The position numbers and the translations under genes were made by a program. Below, piece by piece: positions 47,901-61,325 of a stretch of DNA of 64,000 bases. This stretch comes from Burhinus oedicnemus. Lineage: Eukaryota; Chordata; Aves; Charadriiformes; Burhinidae. Every line of letters starts with the position of its first letter. Position 1 is the stretch's first letter. Location: NCBI GenBank assembly GCA_008921705.1, contig VFFE01006868.1, forward strand, positions 62,480 through 126,479, given 5' to 3'. The notes under the pieces were generated by a model. That model saw only the letters and a list, made by a program, of their open reading frames with translations, had not been told where the DNA came from and ran no database searches.

Positions 47901-49240
47901 AATAATAACCCTGAAAATGAAGGGAAGACTGGAATGCAGGATACTAAGGCTACATCAGCGCTAATAAAACAAGGAAGTCACTAGCATCATCTCGCACTGC
48001 TCTGTTTTTAGCATGTTCCCTGGCTTGATTTTCTCTGACACTAAGAAATGCCGAAACATGGTTCGGGGTCTTGCAAAACACACAGAATCAGTTCAGCTGG
48101 CCATATTGATAAATCTGTCCCATTTCAGGAGAAATAGGTTTGTGCATAGCCATGTGAGTATAAGCCATCCTCAGGCTCTGGCTTGGTTTTTGTTCTATAT
48201 GTGTGACCTTAGACTCATTGCCATCAGCTGTCTTTTTTGAATCAGATACTTGAATTGGGTCTCCAAAATCTGACCTTAATCTTGCCATCCTGGGTTAAAG
48301 ATCATTTAGACAGGAGGAATATGCCCGTGCTCATTGTTTTGACCAGAGGTTTCATTCCTGATTGCAGAGCACTTCCCTAAAAAACCATTTAATTTACTGT
48401 GTTGTTTCACCAAACAGTTTTTGGTTCTGACAACTCGTGATTTTCTTACAGAAAAAAATTAAATCCAAATCTCCTCCAAAGAGCTTCCTGTTTTGTTCCA
48501 AGACCAAAACATTACTCACCTTTGAATTATAGGTTCTTCCTTCTCTCTGTCCATATTTACTCCAGTTTTATTGTGCACAGGAAGCAAAAATGTATTTTGC
48601 ACTATATCTATTTCTGAATCATGCACTACACACTTATTTCTAAGTATTATTGATAAGTCACAGTTCATCATTTTGAAAAAGGCGATACAATACATAATGC
48701 TATTTTATGATTGAGCATTTATACACACTCAACAGTCAGAAGCGTTGCAACACTACCATATCCTAATTTAAAACCCAGTTTGGTGAAGCCGTAGGTATAT
48801 GCTTACACATGCACTGACAAATATGATTCTAATGTAAGGAATATGGAAAATACTAGTCCAGTCCATCAGCTACTTCCGTTAATCTGCTATATTGAAGTCA
48901 GAGCTCATTCCTCTGCACATCCCTATTGCTGACTTAACGTCTAAAGACGTGCTTATCTACCAGCATTAACAATACACAGTATCCAAAACTAGAGTAGCAC
49001 ATGCATTTTCTTCTAATGTCTCTTTTGTTCTGGTGACCTAGTATTTCATAGCTCCTCCAGCAGTTCTCGTCCTACCCTTCCATCTCTTTTATCTACTAGT
49101 TCTTTCCTCTTGCCTTACAAGACTTACTAGACTCTACTACTCATGGCAAGTCTTGTTAAAAGTAGTTTGGACATCACAAAAACTATGCTACGTTGTTTCT
49201 GAATGAAGTTCTACCCTTTGTAGTGAAGTCGCTTTGCAGT

Positions 49241-49315
49241 TTAGATCTAGATCTAGAGCAGATCTACAGTGGATCTACAAGACCTACAATCTACATCTAG
49301 TTCCAATCTAGATGC
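49241..49315. repeat. GATCTA-rich degenerate tandem repeat
   Basis: Four GATCTA copies (49243, 49249, 49261, 49272) followed by related CCTACAATCTA, CATCTAG and AATCTAGATG units, with an irregular 6- to 12-bp spacing. Confidence 0.6.
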
Positions 49316-49659
49316 CTCAGAACTGAACTTAAACTCCCTAGGTTGCCAGCAGACATTGATCGTAATGTTGGTTCTTAAGGAGCATCTCTACTCCTCCACT
49401 TCAGGAGACTCTCCTCATTCCTTCACTAAATTTCCATGAGATTTAAAAAAAACTTGTGGTTGGTTCTACTTGTATATGTTTTTCTCTATGGATCATCTCC
49501 ACCAAGGAAATGGTACTGTCACCCTGGAGCAGTTCTTCCTTCATTCTACACATTCTGGCTCCTTCTGGCCAAGCTGAAATCTTTGTCCCTTTGAAGTCTC
49601 TTTATAGATAAAAGTAGTGTATTTAGGAGTCCTGGTAAATAGATGAGGTTTGTCAAGAC

Positions 49660-49686
49660 TAGCATAGCATAGCATAGCTAGCATAG
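49660..49686. repeat. Short AGCAT tandem repeat
   Basis: AGCATAGCATAGCATAGC followed by TAGCATAG: about five imperfect 5-bp units. Confidence 0.8.
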
Positions 49687-50037
49687 AAACGGAACCTTAT
49701 GAACTTTCACATCTTCATCAGCTTTAGCTCTGATACTTCCCAACCCAAAGATCAAGGAATTTATATTCACAGAGAGCTCAGGCTTCAGCAAATAACCTGA
49801 AATCAAGAACTATGGACACATCCTACTATCTGACATTGAATGTACAATCCCATCTTCATATTCAGATAATAAACTTACCAGTACACATACCCTGGTTTCA
49901 TATGCATGTCTTTTATCAGTACACACATCTACAGAGAATGTATCTTAACCATAAAAGATATCACTTCAGAAACTGATTATCTTAAACAAATTTATTTTTT
50001 TTATGACTGCTACAGTTTACCCTGCACTACTGAAGCA

Positions 50038-50079
50038 CTCAGGAGAGTCTAAAGCACTACTGCTTTAGACTCTCCTGAG
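50038..50079. repeat. Perfect 19-bp inverted repeat with 4-nt loop
   Basis: The left arm CTCAGGAGAGTCTAAAGCA (50038-50056) is exactly complementary to TGCTTTAGACTCTCCTGAG (50061-50079), with loop CTAC. The 9-mer GCACTACTG occurs just before the left arm (50024-50032) and again across the loop (50054-50062). The pattern fits a template-switch event during replication. The stem is too short for a normal microRNA precursor, and pairing does not extend well beyond the arms. Confidence 0.9.
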
Positions 50080-50924
50080 AGCAATTCTGTAGGCTGTGTC
50101 AGTTAGTAATTGGGGAAAAATGAGGAGAATTGGAGTTACATATCAGAACAGGCCAAAGATTTCAGTGAGACTGGGATGAAATAATAAATAATGCATTTTA
50201 GCAAATCAGTCATGGCAGTAACTTAATTCACATCATATTCATACAACTGGAGTATTCCACAGCCTCAGAATTATTGATCTCAAAATTTTATGGAAAAAGA
50301 ACTTGTATTATATCTATTTAGAGCTTAAATTATATTTATTTCTCAGGCAGCCAGTTTATTTGAAATTTACTGGTAATATTCCAGGAGAAAGTTGTGATTG
50401 ATAATTATATGTTGATATGGACTATTTGAATAAAAACCTTATTTGTCAAAATATATGCTATGAAATATGGTGTAAATTAATCCAGATCAGTTACACTAAT
50501 AACTGTTGGCTCTGGACTGGAAGAGAACTTCAAGAACAGCAAAAAGAACAGCCCTGGATATAGAATACACAGCACACACAGCGAGATTTAATTTTAAAGG
50601 GTGAGTGGTTTCTTTCTCTGTTGGTTACCCTTCGGCATGTTCAACTAATGCACTTCCTTCTCTGCCCGCCCCTTTCTCTGTTCAAGACTTTTTCTCCTGA
50701 GGCAGAATGAAAATTGCAAGGTTTTTTTGAATAGTAAAGTGAGTCTATTTGACAACAAGTCTAAAATAATTTCCAATAATCCGCATCGTAAAGGAATCCG
50801 ATTTCTATCATGTTAGAAAAATACATTTTGTTTTGTAAGCAAAATGGTATCTGTTTCTGAAATTTCATCCAAGAAACAGAATTCAGTAGACATTTAACTT
50901 TCTGGACCTCAGGCACTTAGCTTA

Positions 50925-50963
50925 TTTGGATCATAACTTACAGGAGCTCAGTTATGATCCAAA
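50925..50963. repeat. Perfect 14-bp inverted repeat with 11-nt loop
   Basis: TTTGGATCATAACT (50925-50938) and AGTTATGATCCAAA (50950-50963) are exact reverse complements around TACAGGAGCTC. Confidence 0.85.
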
Positions 50964-53900
50964 ATTAAACTCAGTCTAAACTGCAGAGGTCTGATTCTCT
51001 GTGTTCTCTCCCTGCTCACCTGTATCCGTGCACATGTTTACCAGTGCAAAGTAATTCCAGAATAGACATAGACCAGCACCGTTCTGATGTAGGTTTTTAC
51101 ACCAACTTAGCAGAGTTTTGAGTGGTTACATGATACATAATACAGTGAGAACAATCCTGAGATGATCATGTTTGCATTATATCTTTTGTCATTCAATAAA
51201 AAGGGTATAAAAAACAAGACCTGCCACAATTATTACCATTACTACTTACAAACATTACGAAAAGTCCTGAGGCTTCATGTTTTGAGGCTTAAACAAGTCT
51301 CTAGCTGTGAGATATGGAGAAAAGACCTAACTGAAGAAAGCACATATTTAGAAAAAACAGTGGGAGTTTCTAAAATCTTTCTCTAAGTACTATAGCACTG
51401 GTTACAAAAAGAGGCAACAGATTGCAGTAGAGAGCCTAGGAATCTGCTATAGAATAGTAATTCCTATTTCATCTGAAAGTGCTTTAGAGTTGTGAAGGTC
51501 ATTTTTGCAAACTATTACTCTTATGACTGGATAGCCCAGATAAGTAAAGAATATAGATGTGAATCAAATAGAGAGTATAGATGTGAACTGAAGGTGAAGG
51601 ATCAGCCCCGTATCTAATGAACACTCAGTTCATTGAAGCTACAAAAAAAAAAAAAATCAGTTTGTTGGTAAAATGCAGCATCAGGTCAATGGCACACAGC
51701 AACAAAACAGAGAAGTTCAAAGGTGAAAAATGAAACATACCTTTAACAGTTGGAATCAGAAAAGGAATATAGACAGGTATTACCCACCTGCAAATTGGCT
51801 AAGGCACTGACATTAATTTCATAAAACTCAGCCTGCGTTGAACCTCTTTGTGGTAATTCCTTTGCTTGTTTTTGCTAAACTCATTAGCTAGGCACTTCAG
51901 AAAATTTGCACTCAATAATTAAGCGCTCAGTAAATTGCTTAGTCCCTGTGACATGTTATGGCCCAGAACCAGAGTTAGAGAGGAAATAGGCTTTTGGAGC
52001 CTTTGAACAAATGAAATTATGTTCTTGAATTCTTTAACAATGTTGTTTCAATTAATAGAACTTAGTTACTGGAACCAAAGTTTTTAAGCAGGTGCACAAG
52101 TCAGACTTACCCTTCATACCTCCATACTCAGCTCAGAAGGGCTGGGACAGGGACCAGGTGTGGGCTCTGCATCTGGGATTCACTGAGCAAGCAAATAACT
52201 TCATCCCTGTTAGCAGCAAAGCAAAGGTGATTGCAGAATCTAGATGTGTATGAAGATGCCTGTCTGCATGCACAAGTTCAGGCTCTTGACCTGAAGGGAC
52301 ACAGGTCTGTACCTGTTTGCTCTTTATTTTTTCAGGAAGTAGCACAGCCCTAGATAAAACCCCTCTTTGGATACTTTTTAAGTTACTGTTCTCTGGTTAA
52401 TTAACATAGAAAATGAAACTAAACTATTTGAAATTAAATATCACAGTTGTAAAGATTCCATAGGCTGAAACTACTCACACATGCAAGAATTATTGCATTA
52501 CAAGATTTGTGTATTCTTGTAGTGCTTTGCATTTGAATAACATTGCTGAAATCAAACATTATCTCAGGCGCTACTTCCTCTTTATCCTAGAGGCAGTCAC
52601 TTGTTCACATTCTTGGAAGACTGTATTTTATTCTGTGCCTAGTAAACCATTTCTGCGGAAAAACCTCAGTAATCAGTGAACCACAGCTCCAAGTCACCAT
52701 ATAGACCTGTAACACAGTATCTATATGACGGCACATTTTAACTACAGAGAGTAATGCATTTAGAAATTAAGTGCAACTGTATCTTCTCCAGGAGCTATTT
52801 TCCTTGATGCAACTTTCTCCCTAAAACGTGAAAATTAAATCATGTTGTGTCTTTGCACCATTTATTTCTGTTTCTGTTTTTGTCATACAGGTTAAAAATC
52901 TACAAGCATTTGTCACTGTCTATATTTATTGTTACTCCTTCAGTTCTAATTCCTCTTTGCCGTTTCCAAGTTTTGTGCTCTTTTTCACTGCCATTAACAT
53001 TCTACATTCGTGTACACTCCCTCCATTTTACTAGCCAATCCTTCAGGTGCAGAATTTAGTGGTAATTCTGTCTGCATGCTCTGCAGGTACCTCAACTTAT
53101 TCAGCATGGGTATCTCAACCTCCACTTCTTGTTTGCGTTTCTCCCATGCCCCTTTCTTTCCTCTATGTTCTGCCTATACATCGTTCTAGAAATAGCTACA
53201 GATCTTCTTCCCTTTCCTTTAAATCCCTTCTGAATAGCCTGTTCTGTGATGCCCACAAGAATCTCATCATTTGTTTATCTGCTTAAATATGTTTTATCCA
53301 TTTACCTAGATAGCATAATAAATAATCCTGGCTCGGATTGATCCTGCCACATATTTGTTGTGACAAGGGTCTGATCCTGGTATGCAGGGAACTCTTCTAC
53401 TTCTATTGTTCTATCCTTCTGCCCTCATTCCTTATTCTCATATTCATTATGTTACATGCAGAATAATTTGGCACATATATTCTTTGGGTAAGGATCCTTG
53501 TGTTTCAGCACAAATATTTGATCATTATTGAGCATCATTATATTACAATATTAATTAATTTTGTGCAACTGGAAACAAACATATGTCAGCTTGCAAAGAT
53601 GAAAAAGTGCATTGTTCCCTATATTTGTATTCCCCTAGTTATAAATATAGTACTAAATATATATTTTTAAATACTTTCAATTCACTAAATAGTTTAATAA
53701 TATTTTGAAGACATATTCAGTACTTGGAGAAAGTAGTGTCTACTGTTTTCAGTCTCGAGAACAGACAGCAAAGAAACACAAAACAATTATACTCAGGCTT
53801 TGAGCTACACAAAAAAGAGTTATGAAATAGTATATTAATAGATTACAGGTCAGATAGGGATTTATCTGCAAAAGAGAAACATTTTCTGCTAATGGTGTAA

Positions 53901-56654
53901 TAAATATACACAGTGACAATTACTAAAACACATGCATCAGAACAAAGGGAAGATCACCTAAAAGTGTGATTAATATAAATTGCAAAAAATGTGGTTCAAT
54001 ATAAAATGTATTTAGAATTATGAAATGTAATGCTAGCCTAAAAACTGGGAATAAAAAAAAAAGGAACTAAGAAAAATAAATGACATAATTACAAGATCAT
54101 CTGTGCAGGGTTGGAGATATAATAGCATTTTATCTGGGAAATGGCATGTGTTCTTACAAATGAAGACACCTATCGTGGCACTTCAGAGAACACGGTGAGA
54201 ATGTTTGCATCTAACTCCAAGAACCTGATTCAAAAGGTAAAAGCGCTTTTGAAGCACTGCCTCATCTCATGGAGGTCTTTCCCTTTTGGGATCATAAAAT
54301 CCTAATTAAAATGTCCGTGCCTACACATACTCCAAAATGTGTCAAGCATACAATTTTAAGAAATTTTCCTTTTAGTAAAGTGTGTGTTGAGTCACGTAAC
54401 AAATGTGTCTTCCTCTTTGCCGGCTTTTTGTTAGCATGGACTACTGGTGGATGGCTCTTACAGACTCTCTCTTAGTCAACAGGACAGCACCTGCCCCTTC
54501 CTCCCCTGCATTGTCAAAAGTCTGTGTTATCCCTACTATGAGGGAAGAAACTTATGGAAAGGAAGGGAAACTGAGGTATTTTGGACCGCCACATAAGGAG
54601 TAGCTCTTGGCAGAATATCAAAACCCTGTGCACACACACTGAAAGCAAAGAAGCTGTTGAGAGTCTGGGATAATTTGTGTATGATGGCACACATTGATGT
54701 CTCATCTTCCTCCTCTATAAAGATGTTCATAGAATATTAATGAATGAAAAAAGATGGCTATTAGGGATCTTAAAAACAAGAGCCCGACAGCATATTTGAT
54801 TAAGGTCTACGGTGCAGGGCAGTTGTTTGCAAATGTCTCTGTGGAGTTATGTTGTGTTTCTCCATTCCAAGCTGTAACTTCCTCATTATTCTGAGCATTT
54901 CATGCTTAAAAAGCTTTCTGTTCATGGTATGTTATCCCACACCCACTCATTTCATTCATTTTTAAAACCAAATTACATTCCTGTTGTGAAATTGGCTTAC
55001 AGAGTGTACCTGTAATGGGCAGTATTTCTTTCTTTCAGGTATGTGCTTGCCGCCTTATTCTAATTTTGTTGAAGCACGATCCCAAATTTTCTTGGGAAGT
55101 CTGGCAAATGTCACTTATCAGACCTAGGGGTTTGTGTTATACCCATGGCAGTAAGGTATGACCACCTGTTCTGTTAAAATGGCAAAAATGAAGATTCAAA
55201 TCTTTGTGCTTTAATATCAAACTTGGAAGAAGACGCTCCATGTTTTGAAATCACAGCAGGTTACTATATTAAAAGCCATCAGTTTGAGACTGAAATCACA
55301 CATGGTAACTTATGGAGACCAATACAACTTGTTTTCTTCTAACGTGGTTTATTTCAGTATTTTCATCAGACAGCATGCAGTAATTCTGCAATAACTTGTG
55401 TATTATGTATAAGTGCTTCAAGTACTCATAAAAAGTATCTTTTTCTTTTCAGCCCCAGTAAAAATCAGTTCTTCCGGTCCTGAATAAATCTTAGTAGAAG
55501 TTTATATTTTGTGGTCAAAATATCATCATTGTTTGTGAAGACGACTCGTTATCTTTAATTGCTTGATGGATTTTTTTAAAAATCCTAAGGTATACAGTTT
55601 AGAAACTACCCAACTTTAAAAAAATATGTCACCATCTTTAATGTGCTATGAAATTAATTTCAATTTAAGAGAAGTGATGCTTTTTGTCATTTTACAATGC
55701 AATTGATTTCATATAGTAACTGTTTCATCACCAAAATACCATGTCTTCTGAAAAAAATACAGACCTTTGTATTTTAATATATTTTCAGAAGCATGTTTCT
55801 AATATGATTTCTGAACATAGCTGTAATAAATAGTTTGATATCTGTTTTTTGTTTATTACTTGTACATAATTACAGTCTTGTTCTTAAAATGAAAGTTAAG
55901 CGGTGCTCTGACTTGTTTACTTTTATGTTTTCATATTCCAAGGGGTTGAATTCCATAATTAGAAAATTTTAACATCTTCCACAGACAATTTAATTTGCAC
56001 GTTACTCATTATTTTAGGATAGTCACAATGGTGTCTTAATTATGCAGCTTGTGGTGAAATCATGCAGTTGACAACAGAAACCCAGTGTTTAAGAAGAAAT
56101 CAATTCTGAAATCAAAATATACAGAAAGGAATATTAGAGTTTTTCTAGCTCTGAAACCAGAAACACAAAGAAAGAAAATCTAATAGCAATGACGGTGCAT
56201 ATACATATATGTAGATTTTTGTTATAATATGGCATTGCCTTCCTCCTGTTTGTCTTGAACAAGGCCATCACAACAGCAGCTGCCTGCTGATGTTTCATCA
56301 CACAGCTGTTGCATCTATCAGTCTTAGACTCCTGATACGTAAGGGACAGTGAGGACTGCCTGCATGTTCTCTTCTCAGCTCAGCCACCCTCCCATAATGA
56401 ATTTTTCTCCGTTCCTCTTTTCAATAAGTTGCATGCTTCTCCTGCTCCATGCTATTATCTCTCAGAAGATATTACAGATTCCATGACATCCACTCCTAAG
56501 AGTAACACATGTCAAGTCATGGTTTGGAATCTGTACCACAGAAGGGAAAGGAAGGAGGGAGTTAGAGAATAAGTAGAAAAGAAAAGTGCGGTTCAAATAT
56601 GGAGATAACTTGGATAACTACCAGAAGGTAGAAGGAGGAAAAGAGAAAAGACAC

Positions 56655-57207
56655 TGTCGTGGTTTAACCCCAGCTAGCAACTAGGACCACACAGCCATTC
56701 ACTCACTCCCCTTCCCACCCTACTCCCCTGCCCCCAGTAGGGTAGGAAGAAGAGGGAGAAAAAGGAGGGAAAAAAACCCTTTGTGGGTTGATACAAAGAC
56801 ATTTTAATAGAACAATAACGGAAGAGACAAATATAAATAATAATAATAATAATAATAATGGTAAAAGAACATACAAAATAAAGTGGTGCAATATAATTAT
56901 CCTCACCACCCAATGACTGGTTGCCCAGCCTGTCCCGAGCAATGATCACAGATTCCTGCCCCCTGGCCAGCCCCCATTTATGTACTGAGCATGACATCTA
57001 TGGTACAGAATATTCCTTTGGCCAGCTTGTCCTGTCTGTGCTCCCTCTCAGCTTCTATGGGAAGCTGAAAAAAATCCTTGACTTAATATAAACATTACTT
57101 AGCAACAACTAGAACAATATGTGTTACCAACATTATTCTCATAATAATTCCAAAACACAGCAGCTACTAGGAAAAAAATTAACTCTATCCCAGCTGAAAC
57201 CAGGACA
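56655..57207 (-). mobile_element. Solo ERV-L-like LTR
   Basis: On the minus strand it begins TGTCCTGGTTTCAGCTGGGA and ends GGTTAAACCACGACA, the typical ends of an avian ERV-L LTR. A TATA-like TACATAAA (minus strand of 56977-56984) follows ATGCTCAG, and an ATTAAA poly(A) signal lies at 56803-56808 (minus). Flanking 5-mers GACAC (56650-56654) and AACAC (57208-57212) differ at one base and fit the 5-bp duplication expected of class III elements. No internal sequence is attached, so this is a solo LTR from recombination between the two LTRs of a former provirus. Confidence 0.92.
56836..56859. repeat. (TAA)n microsatellite inside the LTR
   Basis: About eight TAA units in the part of the LTR after the promoter, where related LTRs carry interrupted TAA/TGA-rich sequence. 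A likely local expansion. Confidence 0.8.
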
Positions 57208-57212
57208 AACAC

Positions 57213-58563
57213 ATAACAAAGGGAGCATTCAGAAGGTAAAAGGAAAGTGAATGCATGAAAAGATAAATTTAAACCATATTTATTATTTGTACAGAGATTC
57301 TTAACCCAGCACAACAAACATAAATGAAAATCTGCATCCACTCTTACAAGTTAATCCAATTCATAACAAATTTGCTTTTATTGTACCTTTGTTATAATAA
57401 TACTGTGTGTTAATATAGATAGTGTGTAGAGATTTTAAATGTAGATTATCCAGGTGTACCGTGAGTGCCTTTCATTTCAAGTACAGTATCTTTGGCAGCA
57501 GAGATGATAACCAGGAAAATAAATCAGCAGCTTTTTGTTGGCTAAGCCTAGGTATAAAATTGGTAACCTTGACAAAGGTAATTACAGGATAAAATTGATG
57601 TCCTTCTCTTTAAAATAATTTTGTGGATGGCAAATCAAGCAAAAAAGTTAAATTTCATAGTTTCTGAAGTATGTGCACTTTCTTCCCCTCCACATCTTTA
57701 CTTAAACTAGAAAAGACTACCTTGCCTGCTGCATTACTATGCTTGTTGGATTAAATAAATTAGATTAAAAATGAAGCCTGGGGAAAGTGCTGCTGTATTG
57801 TCAGTCATTTGAGCATGATTAACTTGCTTTTTAAAATGGCTTGGTAGCATAACAAGAGTTCTCTATTTCTTGATTAAATAATACGTAGAATTAACGGCAT
57901 GAATCCTGTTCTGGGGTGCAATCCATTAAAAAGTACACTTTTTTTTCTTACCACTAAGATTTTTTTGTTTGCTTGTTTTTTTAGAGATGTTACAAATCAT
58001 ACAGGTAAACCAGAAAAGAGTTATATTAATTCCACATGCAGCTCCTTTTCCTTTGATTGCACACTGAATCATTATATTTTAGTTGCTACTGTTATGGCAT
58101 ATCATATCATGAGTGCAGTCCTCTTTGCATATTCAAAATTGTGGAAAAGCAAACACTTAAGTCAGTGTAACTGTGAGCAGAAATTATCTTACTCCGTTTT
58201 GTTTTGTTTTGTTTTTTGTTTTGTTTTGTTTAAATAAGGTTTAAATAAGGTCCTGCTGAAATTATTTAAGAAGTCCGTGGTACATTTCAGCAGATTTAGG
58301 TATTAAATCTAGTGCTCTCATAAAAACGTTAGCTACAGTCCTCTCTGATTTCAGTTCAATGTAGTACTCTCATTTAAATCCTTCAGTAGTTTCCAATTGC
58401 CTAGAACATGCAAGATGACCCAACTGAACTGGCAATTTCACCTGAATGAAGACTATAGGAGTCAGCCTACAAACTGTTTTCTGGTTTTACCATAAATATT
58501 CTCACCTAATCCTTCCTGCTCTTTGTATACTTCCTCAATATTTATTAAGAACCCTGGAGAAAT
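57213..58563. other. Non-coding DNA
   Basis: AT-rich, no gene recognised. Contains a GTTTT microsatellite (58197-58231) followed by a tandem TTTAAATAAGG duplication. Confidence 0.5.
58197..58231 (+). repeat. (GTTTT)n microsatellite
   Basis: About seven GTTTT units with one lengthened unit, followed by two copies of TTTAAATAAGG. Confidence 0.85.
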
Positions 58564-59370
58564 GGACCTCACAACATTAGCAGTCCAAGCTCCTGCTCAA
58601 AGCGTTCTCAGATCTGAGGTCAGGACAGGTTGCTCAGGGTTGTGTCCAGTTGGGTCTTGAAAACCTCCAAGGACAGAGACTGCACAACATCCCTGAGCAG
58701 CCTGTTCCATCACTTGGCTGTCTTCAGGATGAAAAACTTTCTCTTTATATCTAGTTTGAACCTCTCTTTTCAGTTTATGCCCATTGTCTCTTGTTCTCTC
58801 ACCATGTACCACTAGAGGTGATCATGGCTTAGTCTTCTCAATGACCTCCTTGTAGGTTTGGGGCGGCTGCTGAGTGCCCCCAAAGACACCTCTTCTCCAG
58901 GCTCAAAAACCACCAGTCACTCAGCTTCTCCTCACAGGGCAAGTGCTCCAATCCCCTTGGACCTTGGTGGTCCTTCACTGAACTGACTCCAGTTCATCAG
59001 TCTATCTTGTACTGGGGGACCCAAAACCTAGCCACAGAAACTAGATGTCATCTGAGTGCTGAATAGTGGGGGATAATCACTTCCCTTGATCTACTGGCTG
59101 TTCTCCAACACAGAGCCAGATGCTGCTAGCCTTCTTTCCTGCCAGGGCACACTGATGGCTCACGTTCAGCTTGCTGTCTGCCAAGATGCCCAGGTCCTTT
59201 TCAGCAGAGCTGTTCCCCAACCAGACAGTCCCCAGCCTATATCATTGCAAGGGGTCTTCTTCCCAAGTGCGGGACTTGGCATTTGTTGTTGACTGCTGGC
59301 CAATTCCTCCAGCCTGTTTCAGTCCCTCTGAATTGCAGCTCTGCCCATTAGTACACACTTACTTGTTCCC
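58564..59370 (-). mobile_element. Decayed CR1 LINE fragment
   Basis: Minus-strand CR1 covering the ORF2 region after the RT catalytic domain and the C-terminus. Recognisable on the plus strand are GGTTGCTCAGGGTTGTGTCC, CTCCTCACAGGGCAAGTGCT and CCCAGGTCCTTTTCAGCAGA, the reverse complements of ORF2 segments also seen in the copy at 42008-43240. The final octamer tail is missing, so the 3' end has been lost. Frames are broken throughout. Confidence 0.87.
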
Positions 59371-61303
59371 CAAGGCAAAAAAAAAAAATCTTACCAAAAC
59401 ACCCCTCGCCAAGAAACACCTTAGTCATCTAAAGACAGAAGTCTTTGAAAGTTTTTCCTGTTGAAGATATGACAAGAGTGTATCTTCTCATATGAAATTT
59501 GGTCAAGTGTCTGGCTTTTCTGACACCTAGCTCATACAGATTGTGTGTGCTAAATGTAAAAATGTTCAGCACTGAAAGAACTTTTTTTAGGTTATGTCTG
59601 GGGCACAAATATGATTTTATGGCTTTACAGGCACAAGAGACCCCTGGAGAAGGAGCTACGTCCTGTGTGAAGTGCAGCAGCCTCGTAGCTGGTGTAACTG
59701 GTACTTGTGGGTAATAGTCATTCACAAGTCAACCTAACAGTTAGAACAAGAGAGCTCATTAAGGATATTCTTACTCCAAACTATCATCAATTTTTACTGA
59801 AAAGGTCATTTTTGGTGCCCTCACATGACCTTCACTGCTGATTTAGTGCAGCTTTGGTGTTTGCTTTGCTTCTGAATAAGGCTGCTTCAGAAGAACATAG
59901 GGTCTGAACCACATTTGTTGAAAGCAGTATCATTTCTTTGAATCTTCAGGTAATACTTTTTCTCTCTTTCCTGGTATGCTAAATCCCACTCATTGATTTG
60001 TCAGTGCCAGAAATCCTGGAGCCAGGCTTTTCATTGGCAGGCAGGTCCATTCATATATACGCTGTGTTTTTCCCTCACTAGGATATCCAAGGAATTTATC
60101 TCATCCAAAAGAGAAAACAGTGAACACCTTCCTCCTGGCTTTTTTCCCCTACAGGTATACCTGCCAAACTCTGTAATTCATATGATAAACTCAGGAGTGC
60201 CCTTTTGGAGGCTGGCATCAAGACCACACACCATCAACTCACACACCAGAAAAGCCCTTCAGTATTTCATTTCAGGTCAACAAAAGGGTTTCTTTCCAAA
60301 TGGGTGGCAGTACATCTGTGGTCACTAGAGTGAGAGGTCATTCACCTGTCTTCATAGAATGGTTGATTACAGCAGACGAATTCAGAGTCAGACGCTACTT
60401 ACAGTGAGCAAGGTTCAATTCTTTCCACAGCTTCATGCACTGAATTTAGGCTGAATTAAGGTTTTGTATCTTTCCTACCTCACAAGCAGCTTAGCATCAC
60501 AGGTATACACAATCCTTATGTTTTCCTTGCCCAGTGTGATAGAGGTGATCACCAAAAAAAAGCCAATTATGTAGGCTGAGGTCAGTCACTATAGCAGCCA
60601 GCACCACCAATTCTTTCTCCCAGCTCCAGTTTAACATTAATATGCTACCAAATTTGAAACTAAAAATCTAGTCCTGTTGTCTCTGTCATCTGTATCCAGT
60701 CACCACCATTTTTTTCTCCCATTGTTTTTCTAATGTTAGTCAGCCTACTGAACTCTTCTACCAGCTCATCCTGGAATGAGTTCACAGGGCTACCATTCCC
60801 CAAAACCCCCATATTATTCCAGTAACATTTCCCTGCATGGCTATAAAGCTTGTCAACTTCTGCTGCTCTCCTTTATCATTAGTCACTGCCTAGCTATAGA
60901 TTTGGTTTACCTTTTTGATCTTTCTCATAAATCAATTCCTCCAGGACTCTTTATCACTTTGCTTCCATTTCATGGTCTCGCTCTGTTTTCATCAATATCC
61001 TCTGAAGCCTTCATGTCCAGGACTGTGTCCTCCCCTGAGTGGTACAGAGAGGTATTGTCTCTTTTTTCTTCTTTCTTATGATGCATCTTCAAAAGCAGCC
61101 CTTTGTTACATATTGTTTTATTTGAGTTTAGTTATGAATATCTTAACATGAAAAGAGGCTTTAACTAGAAAACCAAAAACATCTAAAGAAATCCTGAACT
61201 GGGGCATATTTTCATAGTTCTCTGGTAACCCTGAAAATTCTGGCAGCTTGTATTGTCTTCACCATGGACCACAGCCTTGCTCTTTTCTTTTCAAAAAAAA
61301 TGC

Positions 61304-61325
61304 TTTGTTTGTTTGTTTGTTTGTT
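61304..61325 (+). repeat. (GTTT)n microsatellite
   Basis: Five GTTT-type units, CTTTGTTTGTTTGTTTGTTT, followed by GTTGG. Confidence 0.85.

Larger units (their letters stand above)
44958..56654. other. Long non-coding block
   Basis: AT-rich DNA with no gene recognised. Holds the GATCTA-rich cluster (49241-49315), a short AGCAT repeat, two perfect inverted repeats (50038-50079 and 50925-50963) and a partial 24-bp tandem duplication (TATAGATGTGAA at 51552 and 51576). Confidence 0.55.

Noticed and set aside
50038..50079. Perfect hairpin as a microRNA precursor
   Set aside because: The stem is only 19 bp with a 4-nt loop and pairing does not extend beyond it, which is shorter than a typical precursor.
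51552..51587. Partial 24-bp tandem duplication (TATAGATGTGAA twice)
   Set aside because: A minor slippage event with no further structure.
56674..56997. 107-codon minus-strand open frame with an isoleucine run
   Set aside because: Lies inside the solo LTR; the isoleucines are the translated TAA microsatellite.
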